This document shows, one piece after another, positions 1-10,514 of a DNA stretch of 64,000 nucleotides (positions are counted from its first letter, which is position 1; each line of letters opens with the position of its first letter). The translations under genes and the position numbers were made by a program. A model generated the notes under the pieces. That model searched no databases and had not been told where the DNA came from. It worked only from the letters and a program-made list of their open reading frames with translations. This DNA comes from Wolfiporia cocos (lineage: Eukaryota > Basidiomycota > Agaricomycetes > Polyporales > Phaeolaceae), in contig JACCLO010000005.1 of NCBI GenBank assembly GCA_029448655.1, positions 2,046,001-2,110,000 of the forward strand. The letters are read 5' to 3'.

Positions 1-920
1 AGACGCGGAGCTCACCTTCCGCACTGATGGCCGCCGATATGGTATCACCAGCGGCGACACGAACCGCGCGGAATTTCTCGTCGATGAGCGATTGTAACGG
101 ATGCGGCTCGGCAGTAAGTTCGTCAACATCGAGGAACTCGCCCTCTTTCTCGGGGTTCGGCACATTCGCGGTGATACGACCAAGAGCCGCGTCGTCGTTG
201 ACACCACAAGACCAGATCTACTGCGGATCAGCGAACGCGACATGCGATAAGAGCATGGCCACGTACCGCGCCCTTCTCATCAATGAAGAGTGAGTGGAGG
301 CCACCAGCTGCGACAGCTTCAAGACCCGCGTTCTCTTCACCAAATACGCCCTCCTGGATCTTCTTCTCGATCCAGACATTCTTCTTCGGCTTGCCATACT
401 CCCCCAAGAAGTCGGCACCCATGCCAAACTGACCGAAGTTGCCCGTGCCCCATACAAACATCTGTAGCGCAGGACGCGCATGCTCGGGGGGTGCTGGCAG
501 AGGGTTGAAATATGGTTTGGTCTGCGCATGAGGTTTGCGCGGTGCAGGCGCCTTCTTCTCCTTCGGCTTGGGCTCCTTCGCAGGCTGCTCCTCAGTAGAC
601 TTCTCTTCGGCGTTGTCGGCACCATTGACGATAACTTTCGGTGCAGCTTTGCTGCGTTTGGCCGGGGGCTCGGGCGAGTTATCGCGCGGCGCGGGCCGTT
701 TCTTCGAGGCCCCTCTTCCGCGTGATGTGGCCTTGGGAGCAGCCTTGTCATCAGCCTTCGCCTTCGCCTTCGCCTTGGATGCTGCTTTTGCTACAGGCTT
801 TGCTACAGGCTTCGGGGCAGATTTAGAGGCCTTCTTGGTGGAGGCTTTAGCAGCGACCTGGGAAGCGGCGACAGATGTCGATTTGGCGGCAGCAGTGCGA
901 GACGACCTGCGAGGTTGCAT
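1..920 (-). CDS. RCC1: RCC1-like Ran guanine-nucleotide exchange factor, 5' part (partial)
   Basis: N-terminal part of the chromatin-bound nucleotide exchange factor for Ran, which sets up the nuclear RanGTP gradient for transport and spindle assembly. The start ATG is at 920-918. The first about 130 residues are a low-complexity Lys/Ala/Pro/Ser tail suited to DNA/histone binding and nuclear import. The RCC1 blades follow: VWGTGNFGQFGMG, then AAGGLHSLFIDEKGA. A 49-nt intron (218-266) joins KGA to IWSCGVNDDAALGR, a canonical RCC1 repeat strand. Reading continues to base 1 without a stop, so the rest of the seven-bladed propeller lies outside the window. It follows the 1237-3539 gene on the same strand. 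Family assignment is firm. The symbol follows the animal gene; the yeast orthologue is PRP20/SRM1. Confidence 0.9.
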
Positions 921-1236
921 GATGGGAGATGATAATGATGGTAGAAAGGGTGGGCAGTGTGTATCAGTTTATGAAGATAGAGTTATGGGTCCGAAGGCCC
1001 GCTCGTCTCGTCGTCGGCTAGGATAAGACCAACGCGGAGAAGAACAACGCAGGGCAGTGCGCGGGGGCCAACGGTGTGGCTTCACAGACGCTGAATTTAA
1101 GTTCGAACAACGCTCGGGTAACGGCGTCAGATGATTGTGACCGACGCGTCTTTTCGGGTCGCGTGACCGTCGTGTCGTGTCGTACTCTGGCAGGCTGTAA
1201 TAGTAGTTATACACTACAATACATTAAAAGGTACAA
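921..1236. promoter_or_regulatory. Intergenic region upstream of RCC1
   Basis: 316 bp between the RCC1 start and the 3' end of the next same-strand gene. It holds one ACGCGT (1144-1149) and GC-rich sequence. No convincing TATA box is seen, and short ORFs here have no coding support. Confidence 0.4.
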
Positions 1237-3539
1237 CTAATAGGTCTCCCAAAACACATCGGGCAAAACCTGCCGCATAATGCCCCAATGGTCTAGCGCC
1301 TCTTTCTGTTGCCACTTATCAAGCGGATTCTTCGCGTCCATCAGAATGTACTGTTCTTTCCGTGCATCCGTGATACTGTTCCTTACGTAGTCTACGTCGA
1401 ATTCGCGCTCGGATAGATGGGCTAGAACACGGCGTCGCTGTGTAGAGCCCAGGTAATCAGCATCGACCGAGTCTCGGAACTTGAGCGGCTCTGTCGATGG
1501 GGTGCAGAAGAGTACCTGGAGCACATGTGCGAATGTGAGAATAGACAGATCGACATCGGATGACCCCGCGTACCCAGTTGTGATACACGTCCTGTACGTT
1601 GCCTCCTGGGTCCGCCACATCGCAGAACGCACGACAACTCTTGAAGACAGATTCAAGAGTCAGGATGATCGCGCGCGATGAGTCGGAGTTGAGGCGCCCG
1701 GCGAAATTCTTAGGGGTAGAGGTTAGGATGGGCACTAACTATGAGAAGCGTGGCGCGATATACTCACAACAGCGAGCACACCATCAGACTGCATGAGTGC
1801 TTTGGTGTCGTTCCAGAACTGCTGGGTGAAAAGGTGCGGGGGTAGACCACCGCCCGAGAAAACGTCGTGCACAACAATGTCGAACGGCTCATGTGTATCC
1901 TCTGTCGTGGACCCTGGCTCGCCCACACCTGCCTCGGCTGTTTGCTCCAATGCACGCCGTCGCTCGCGTGTCCAGGCCCGAGCGTCCCGAATAACCACCT
2001 TTTCGATATTGGGTTCGGGTAGAGCAAAAAACTGCCGAGCTGCATCGTATATATTCCCGTCGATCTCGACGATCGTCGTCGATACATTGTGCCTCATCAA
2101 CGCTGATACGGCTGTTCCAGCACCCAGTCCGCTGATCGACATGAGCGGTAAACATCAACCTCTTATCACATCGTAGGGAGCAAACTCACATCACAAGCGC
2201 ATTTTTCCGTTCGCCTCCTCCCGGCTTTTCCACAAGCCTCGCTGCCTCCTGCAGCACAAACGCGTCATATATAGAGTTTCCTAGCGGCTCGCCCGCCTCG
2301 TCGTACGCTAGTTCTCCACCCGGCTCGCGTCCCAGCTCCGCCATGTCACCGATCCACGCGCCGCCCACGAGGGAATGCCCCGCGCGCAGGTACCGCAGCG
2401 AGTGTAGATCACCTTGAATAGGCTTATCCTCGGAGGGAGGGAGTGCCTCGCCTACAACCACCACGCCGGAATGTGGAGAGCGTACTGAAGAGAGAATGCG
2501 GAGGGGGTACGTAGGGTGGATATATGGTCCCAGGAGCGGCTGAGGAAGAGTAGGCGACTGGAGGATCGTGGAAGTCAGGAATGGGAGAATTGGGATCAGG
2601 ATAAGGCGTGCGAAGTTAGTCTGACTGGACTTGGAAGAAGATGGTGAGATTGTCGACGGTATCTGTGGCTGTGAATTTCCGGCAGCAGGCACCTTCGCAG
2701 GTGGCTTGTTCTTTCGATTTTGAGCCTTGGTTTTGGATGGACTGACAGTCGAGCTCTTAGCTTTCACTTCTTGCGCCATCTGAGGCGGCGATGGCGGAGT
2801 GGACTGTGAAGTAGGAGCAGGTGAGGACAATAATGGCATCACAGCCCAGATTACGAGCACAAGAGCTCCAGTTTGAAGAAACTCGAGAACAAAAAAAGAA
2901 ATTAGTGAATGGGGTTTCAATGCTAGAACACGGCACTCACGATCTGTGTGTCTGGGAGTTCCTTCACGAATGGCACAGCCGGCCAGAGATCTTGCAGCGT
3001 CATAACAGTGGTTTGTGCGATAGGCAGAGTTATCAACTGTTGTGGTGCTGCAGTGTCGTCTTGCCCAGGTGTTTGCTACGATCCAAGTCAGTGACTGGCC
3101 ATAGAAAGCTTATGCAACACAGTCTTCGGTCTAATGAGCTGATGATACTCACTTGTAGCGCCTTCACAATCGCAACTCCTAGAGCAATTACGGGCACAAC
3201 GACAAGCATATGCGTAGCTACAGGACCCATAGTCGCATCGCCCATTCTTCCCGTGTACACTGCAACCCAATACGCGGTATTGGGCATGAGACACAGGAGG
3301 ATTCCAGCAATCAGTGTGGCAGATCCTATCGGTATCGCCGGTGCAAAGCTCCCGACAATGCATGCAGCCCATGCAATCTTATTCAGATGCAGGTCTGTTG
3401 GCACTGGGCCATACAAGGGGGTTAATGATCGTCGGTATGCGAAGACCACGAGAGAGAGGCCGAGCAAGATCGTCACCGAGATGGTCTTCGCGACGACGTT
3501 CGCGAGCACAGAGCTTTTGGCCGGTGGTGCAGCGGGCAT
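1237..3539 (-). CDS. Polytopic membrane protein with C-terminal spermidine-synthase-like SAM domain
   Basis: Predicted 663-aa protein from six exons (introns 3076-3152, 2882-2940, 2132-2189, 1709-1767, 1516-1573). The N-terminal half holds several hydrophobic segments (for example around residues 25-50, 65-95, 105-130, and FLQTGALVLVIWAVMPLL), separated by a Ser/Pro/Lys-rich loop. The C-terminal half is a spermine/spermidine synthase-type Rossmann domain: motif I is restored by splicing as VIGLGAGTA, followed by the acidic VEIDGNIYDAARQFF strand and IVVHDVFSGGGLPP. At the position where aminopropyltransferases carry a DSSDP-like catalytic motif this protein has DVFSG. A SAM-binding enzyme other than a classical spermidine synthase is therefore likely. 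Such membrane-fused homologues are widespread but poorly characterised; the substrate is unknown. The start is the first in-frame ATG (3539) before the first hydrophobic segment. Confidence 0.85.
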
Positions 3540-3883
3540 GATGGTGACTTCAGTGCAGATTTGGGCAAGACATAGATGCCTGCAGAGGTACACTGTATAT
3601 AGGGTCGCCCCGGACAGCTGCTGCCTGACCCGTGGGCACTAGCAATCGCTGCCGTCGCCGCCTTCGCGCCGAGGATCTTCCACGCCCGCGCGTCACGGTC
3701 ACATGCGCGTGTCCCTTCGCCTCCGCGTCACATGGTGTGATGTCAGAACGCGTCTAGAAGTGGGACGCGAGGAGATCGCTGCATCTGAATGCGCTGATCC
3801 CTGGTCAAAGGGCTATCCGTATCGATCTGGAGCCCATTTAAGCCTTGAACCGCACCAACACACCTTGAGGATTACAGCCCACC
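3540..3883. promoter_or_regulatory. Divergent promoter region: SAM-domain membrane gene / GBE1
   Basis: 344 bp separate the two start codons, which point in opposite directions, so the region must hold both promoters. The sequence is GC-rich and rich in CACATG/GTCACG-like words. No individual factor site can be assigned with confidence. The + strand gene starts in a good context (CACCATGCC). Confidence 0.4.
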
Positions 3884-6255
3884 ATGCCGACCACACCCCT
3901 TGACTCGAAAACCGTGCTTGATGTGGACCCCTGGCTCGACACGAATGTGCCTGCGATCATCCACAGACACGATGCGTTCAGAAAGTGGAAGGACGCCATC
4001 GAGGAAAGCGAGGGGGGATATGAACAATTCACGAAGGGATATCTGAAGTTTGGCCTGAACGTGAAGGAGGATGGTTCCGTCGTCTACAGGGAATGGGCAC
4101 CGAACGCGCAGCAGGCAGTCTTGATCGGCGATTTCAGTAAGTGCAGCCTATGGCATCAGTGCGGATATTGAGCGTCTTTGATTTCTTTGCAGATAACTGG
4201 GATAGATCGTCGCATCCCATGGTCAAAGACCCCTTCGGCGTTTGGGAGATCACAATTCCGCCGAAAGACGGTGTATGCGCTATCCCTCATGATTCGAAAA
4301 TTAAGGTACGTGCTCATTTAATTTAAACTCGCGAAGCTCTGATTATCTTATGAAACGGCCAGATCTCCATGATCACGCCCTCGGGCGAGCGCATTGAACG
4401 CTTGCCTACATGGATCAAGCGCGTCACCCAGGATCTGTCCGTGTCTCCCGTATATGACGCGCGTTTCTGGAACCCGCCCTCGTCAGAGAGATACGTTTTC
4501 AAAAATGCGCGCCCTCCTCAACCAAAGAGCGCACGCATATACGAAGCTCACGTCGGCATCTCGACTACCGAATACAGAGTGGGGACGTACAAGGAGTTTA
4601 CTACGAACATGCTGCCCAGGATCAAAGACCTGGGGTACAACATTATTCAGCTCATGGCTATCATGGAGCATGCCTACTACGCTTGTAGGTCATGATGGCA
4701 TGTTTGTGCACGCACATGCTGACATTCAATGAAGCGTTCGGATACCAGGTGACAAGCTTCTTCGCAGCGAGCTCTCGTTACGGGACACCCGAAGAGCTCA
4801 AGGAGCTGATCGATACGGCCCACGGCATGGGTATCACTGTGCTGCTAGACATCGTACACTCACACGCATGCAAAAATGTGCTCGATGGTCTGAACCAGTT
4901 CGACGGCACCGACCACCAGTACTTCCACGAAGGTGGAAAGGGCCGACACGACCTGTGGGACAGCCGGCTGTTCAACTACGGGCACTACGAAGTACTACGG
5001 TTCCTCCTAAGCAACCTGCGCTTCTGGGTAGAGGAGTATCAGTTCGACGGCTTCCGCTTTGACGGCGTGACGAGCATGATGTACGTGCACCACGGGATCG
5101 GGACGGGCTTCTCAGGCGGGTACCACGAGTACTTCGGCCCGAGTGCAGACATCGAGGCGATCGTATACCTGATGCTCGCGAACGACGCGATGCACACGAT
5201 CTACCCTTCGTGCGTCACGATTGCGGAGGATGTGTCAGGCATGCCGCTGCTGTGCATGCCTGTCTCGCGCGGCGGCGTCGGCTTCGACTACCGCCTGTCG
5301 ATGGCGATCCCTGACATGTGGATCAAGCTGCTGAAGCACAAGAGTGACGACGAATGGGAGCTGGGTAACGTCGTACACACGCTCACCAATAGGCGGTACC
5401 GCGAAAAGAGCATTGCTTACGCGGAGAGCCATGATCAGGCGCTGGTGGGCGACAAGACGCTTGCGTTCTGGCTGATGGACAAGGAGATGTACACCAACAT
5501 GTCTGACTTGACCGAGTACACGCCGATCATTTCGCGCGGTATTGCGCTGCACAAAATGATCCGGTAAGGTCTGCACATCCGCATACTGTCAGTATGCTCA
5601 TTGCTTGCTTTTCAGCTTGCTCGTACATTCGCTCGGTGGTGAAGGCTATCTTAACTTCGAAGGTAACGAATTTGGCCACCCCGAGGTAAGGTCGCGATAG
5701 AGCTCGGCAATTATACGCGTCACTTATCGTTATTGTTATATAGTGGCTCGACTTCCCGCGCCAGGGCAATGGCAATTCCTTCCACTACGCTCGCCGTCAG
5801 TGGAACGTCGTCGATGACCCCCTCCTGCGCTACAAGTACTTGAACGAGTTCGACAAGGAGATGAATCGTACGGAAGACAAATATGGATGGCTGTCGTCAG
5901 AGCCAGCCTACGTCTCCCTCAAACACGAGGTGGACAAGGTGATCGTGTACGAGCGCGCAGGCCTATTGTTCATCTTCAACTTTCACCCGACACAATCGTT
6001 CACGGATTACCGTGTCGGCGTCGAGGAGCCGGGAGAGTACCACGTCGTGTTGTCGAGCGACGAGAAGCGTTTCGGCGGCTTTGAAAATGTATTGCCGGGC
6101 GGACAGTACTTCACAACGCCGTTGGGGTGGAACGGGCGGAAGAACTGGCTACAGGTGAGTCTCGCTGTGTCTCGTTGACTGTAGAAAAGATACTCATCAA
6201 GTTCGAGAAGGTATATATTCCGACTCGCACCTGCATTGTGCTCGGGAAGTGGTAG
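3884..6255 (+). CDS. GBE1: 1,4-alpha-glucan branching enzyme (GH13)
   Basis: Glycogen branching enzyme: it cuts an alpha-1,4 glucan and re-attaches the piece by an alpha-1,6 bond, in the cytosol. Seven exons give about 683 aa, the usual family length (introns 4137-4192, 4306-4362, 4685-4734, 5564-5615, 5686-5743, 6155-6201). The N-terminal CBM48-like domain contains [20 protein letters not shown] and DPFGVWEI. The GH13 barrel follows: [14 protein letters not shown] (joined by splicing), [21 protein letters not shown] (nucleophile Asp), [10 protein letters not shown] (acid/base Glu) and [13 protein letters not shown]. The C-terminal part has [19 protein letters not shown] and [12 protein letters not shown]. 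The last acceptor could instead be at 6210, giving LQ-VYIPTRT, three residues shorter. The ATG at 3884 is the first in frame and has a good context. Confidence 0.95.
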
Positions 6256-6794
6256 ATGAGTTCATGCTCGGAACTGGAACCCGGGAGGAAGAGGATGAAC
6301 TGGAGGAACGGATTCTGGTAATACCCTTTACCTTGACTGCAGCTGATATGTAACACCACCGGAAACGACCGTTTACTGCAATAGAATGTGTCCCAAGCGC
6401 TCTAAACGTACATGTTAGGCCATAACCGCGAGCGCCGCGCCACCGACGCGTCTTTGAACGCGTCGCGTAGCTGGACGTCATGTGCATCAGGATGATATCA
6501 TAGCTTCCGCTCACCAAGGGCGCTTCCTCCTTTCTTTATTATTGATCATCCACTTGCGAGCACCGCTGAAGACAAGTACACACCCATTTCGTGAGTATCT
6601 GAAAGCTGCACGTAGTAGATTGCAACGAGGAGGCTGAATAGCAGAGATTACTGCCGCAGAACATTCCAGCCGGCAGGATTACGCACTGGTCTCACGCACC
6701 TGCGGCCGCGTGAACCCTATCCACAATCTACAAGGAGGCTCATATATTCGACGCATTGCATGACTGCCCTCCACTTGTGAAGCACACCATCGCT
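6256..6794. promoter_or_regulatory. GBE1 3' flank and promoter of the M28 peptidase gene, with two ACGCGT sites
   Basis: 539 bp without a supported ORF. Two ACGCGT boxes lie close together at 6446-6451 and 6458-6463 within GC-rich sequence. ACGCGT is the MCB element bound by MBF in ascomycete yeasts; a role here is inference. They are about 330 bp upstream of the peptidase start. Confidence 0.4.
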
Positions 6795-9700
6795 ATGGCC
6801 AGCGAAAAGTCAGACGCTTTCATCGGCAAGCAGCCCGCTGAGAGCATACCTGTGCCAGCGGTAGCCACTTCGCCGCCCCGCAAGAGGTTACGACGACGCA
6901 AACTATTGCTCACCGGTCTCATTTTTACGGTTCTTACATACGCTCTGTGCTGCAAGGTGCATCAGATTGGAGAGCGTATTGCAGCTCATGAGGGTACATG
7001 GCTAGCGAAGGCATTCGGCGAGCACATCCCACAGAAAGTCAAGCCTCATGGCAAGATCCTCTTTGGAAAGGCAGCAGAGAAGGTCTTCCTGTAAGCTCGT
7101 ATCGTCCCTACCTTTACTTCGTTAAAGTCTCAGCATGATTCTATCCCCAGGACGGTCCCGAACCCCGCGAGTGCCCTGGCAGCATCCCGCCAGTATGCCA
7201 CTTCACCTCACCTGGCAGGATCAGAGGGAGACTACAAGACTGCAACGGATTTCCTTACACTCTTGCACCATGAGCTAGGTATTGAGCCGCCCGAGGTCGA
7301 GCCCGTCTTCTCCGCTGGCTCGTCCGAGTCGCGCAACGCCACGCTCTCCATCTCCTCGCTCAACGGCCCGACCGCATGGATCGACACATATTACCCCGTG
7401 ATGAATACGCCGCTTGAGAGGAAGCTCGAGATATTGGACGACGACGGAAACGCCATCTGGACTGCAGATCTGGAGGAAGTTGCGGACGAGACGGACCCGG
7501 AGGCGGGGAAATATAGCGATGCCGTGCCGACGTTCCATGGTTTGAGCCGTGATGGTGAGGCGAAAGGAAAGCTGGTGTATGCTCATTATGGACGCAAGCA
7601 GGACTACGATGCTCTTGAAGCGCTGGGTGGGCATCGCGTTTCATGTATTGCTAGTATGTATGCTGACTTACCCTTGGAAGGGGTTGACCTGACTGGCTCG
7701 ATTGTCATCACCCGCTATGGTGGCGTCTTCAGAGGCCTCAAGGTATGTTTCCAGACACATATCGCCTTGCGATGGAATGGTAGCCTTACCATGCGACAGG
7801 TGAAAGGTGCACAGGAGCGTGGGGCAGTGGCTTGTCTGATCTACTCCGACCCTCGCGACGACGGCACTGTCACTGAGGAAAACGGCTATGAACCGTATGT
7901 ATACAATGAATGTTCTTATTCGCTCTGCAATTCAATCGGTTGTAACAGATATCCCAACGGGCCCGCACGGAACCCGACCTCCGTACAGCGCGGTAGCACA
8001 CAGTTCCTATCCATCTATCCAGGGTATGTCTTCGAACGCTATTGACGCATACAGGGATTCACCGTGTATTCAGAGACCCAACAACTCCCGGGTACCCCTC
8101 ATACGAGAACAGTACACGCACGCCAGGGACCAACATCCCCACCATTCCAAGTCTGCCAATATCATGGGCCAATGCACAAGTATTGCTGGAGGAAATTGAG
8201 GAGGGTGGGAAAAACCGCACCGTCTCCCTCGTCAATCATGGTGCGCATGAACGCGTGTCACTTGCTGACTGTCTGCTGACGCCAATTCTTCGCAGTCGAC
8301 GACAGAGTCATCCCTATTTGGAACACGATGGGTGTGATCCCGGGCCATATCAAGGATGAGGTGGTTGTCATCGGTAATCATCGGGACGGTATGTGATCAA
8401 TTTAGATTTGGAGAGTATAGTATTGATGCGCCTGTTATTTCTGTAGCATGGGTAGGTGAAAACAGGGCAATAAATACATTATATTGATTCATCGTGTTCA
8501 AGGTTATGGGCGCAAGTGACCCATCCTCTGGCACTGCCTCGATCCATGAGGTAATCCGTGGGCTTGGTGTATTGCTCAGACAGGGATGGAAGCCTCTCCG
8601 GACAATCCTCATTGCCAGCTGGGATGCTGAAGAAGTGGGTTAGGTCCAGTATTAAACAATCATGACGTACTGACACGAGTCGTAGTACGGCTTGATTGGC
8701 AGCACCGAGTGGGGCGAAGATTTCGCAGAATGGATCGGCGACTACGTCGTCGCGTATCTCAACCTCGGTGCGCTCGAACAGCCTCGACCGCACCTTCTCG
8801 CTACTAACCCCATCGTGATAGATTCCTCTGTCTCCGGGTCCCGCTTCTACAGCTCTGCATCTCCATCGTTTGCACACTTCTTACGATCCGCAGCTGAGGA
8901 GATCCCGCACCCCACCAAACCTGGCCTCACGTTGTGGGATGCTACTCAAGATAAGGGCCCACTCTACGGTAGTCACATCGATGCAGAGGCACTGGCGCTA
9001 TACGAAGAGGTGCAGGCGCAATTTGCCGCGAACGAGCTAGGAGTTGGAGTGCTTGGTTCTGGGAGCGACTACACTGTCTTCTTGCAGCGGATTGGGGTCG
9101 GCGTATTCACTTTTCGTGCCAATTTGGAAGTACTAACGGCCAGGTGCAGGTAGCGAGCACGAATCATGGCTTCCAGTCGACGCTCTCCGATCCTGTGTAT
9201 CACTACCATTCCGTGTTTGATTCGCAGCGGTGGCAGGAACTGTATGCCGACCCCGGGTTCCTGAAGCATGTGAGCACATTCTGCGCGGTCATGCTGCAGA
9301 AGCTGACTGTCTGCGAACAGGTCGCCGTCGCCAAGTTCTTGGGGCTGCAGACATTGCGATTGGCTGATGCAATCGTTCTTCCGCTCAATACAACATACTA
9401 CACGTTGCAGCTCGATGAATATTTAGACCGGTGCGTCACAATCGTCATCGTGTCACCGCTATCTCAATTAAACCACTTTCTGCTCAGCGTTCAATTGCTA
9501 GCGGACGCCAGCTCCCTTCACGTCGATTTCGCACCCTTGAGGGAGTCTATCAGCTCGTTGCGTGCTGCAAGCGAAGCGCTTGACGTAGAGAAAGCAGACG
9601 CCGAGCACGAGCTGAAGCACGTCCTTCGCCGTGTCGCCAGGCGCGAGTTTGTCAGGCGCCATCTCAGACAGGCGTGGTGCAAGATCCGCAAGGTGTTCGG

Positions 9701-10251
9701 CAAGCCATGCAAGCCCCACAAGCACGAGGATAGCGACCACAAACACGCGTACCTGCTCCACGATCGCCCCCTGCCCGCGCCACGCACGGGCAAGAGGGAC
9801 GGGCGTTCCGTTAAGCCCCGTGTCGGACGCTTTGCGGGGTGGCTGCGCGAGCAACGTGCCCGCGAACACGAGGCGCACGCGTGCCATCTCAGACCGCACG
9901 GCAGTAATGACGACAAGCTCCGCAAGCAGCTCGAGCACGCGGTCCGGCGGGTGCGGGCGGTGAACAAGAAGCTAGTCGCGTTCGAGAGGGGGTTCATACA
10001 TCCTGATGGCATCAAAGACCGCGAGTGGTACAGGCACCTGGGCGTCGCGCCTGGAAAGTGGCTCGGTAAGTTGGCATCGCGTACCTCGTCCCTTGTGATG
10101 TTGGGCTGAGGCGTGAGTAGGCTATGGCGCAACGACGCTCCCGGGTCTGACGGAGGCGGTCGTGTTTGAGTCTGACGCGGAGCAGGCGCAGTTCGAGGCA
10201 CAGAGGGTGACGGAATTGCTGCTGCAGCTCGCTGAAGAAATCAAGGTTTGA
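6795..10251 (+). CDS. Glutamate carboxypeptidase II / Vps70-like M28 zinc peptidase, type II membrane protein
   Basis: Predicted 918 aa from fourteen exons. It has a short cytosolic N-terminus with RKRLRRRK, one signal-anchor segment ([17 protein letters not shown], about residues 36-53), then PA, M28 peptidase and helical dimerisation domains, as in GCPII, transferrin receptor and yeast Vps70. All five co-catalytic zinc ligands can be read: His and Asp in GNHRDAW...GASDPSSG, Glu-Glu in [15 protein letters not shown], Asp in YLNLDSSVSG (intron 8768-8821 removed) and His in YHYHSVFDS. The HRDAW motif is completed by a 5-nt exon (8447-8451). Other introns: 7091-7150, 7743-7799, 7895-7948, 8024-8073, 8241-8295, 8389-8446, 8452-8502, 8635-8685, 9103-9149, 9270-9320, 9431-9487 and 10066-10120. 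The 9103 donor is uncertain by one or two codons. A basic His/Lys-rich stretch is inserted in the C-terminal helical domain. Probable site is the vacuole or endosome; the substrate is unknown. Confidence 0.93.
8447..8451 (+). other. 5-nt microexon (CATGG) in the M28 peptidase active site
   Basis: Intron 8389-8446 (GTATGT...TAG) and intron 8452-8502 (GTAGGT...AAG) leave only CATGG between them. Joining ...GAC G + CATGG + GTT ATG gives HRDAWVMGASDP. This matches the invariant zinc-ligand segment of the GCPII family (HRDxW...DP). Skipping the exon destroys both frame and motif. Confidence 0.85.
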
Positions 10252-10514
10252 AGATGGTTGAATGAGTGTACGATAGGAATGTAGCTCATGACCTGGATGT
10301 GTAAAATCATTCGGAATCCATTCGCTTTGTGAGACATTTGCACTGTCGGGATACATTTGCAGTAAGATACACGACACAATAAGATTACTACACTAGTCTT
10401 ACGTCGCTGTCCCCAGGTCGTCTGATGAGAGAGCAAGCCGGTGACAAACCGGGCCTACAAAACCAACACATGAGATCCCAAATAAAGTGTCCCTTCGTCC
10501 GACATCAAGTAAAG

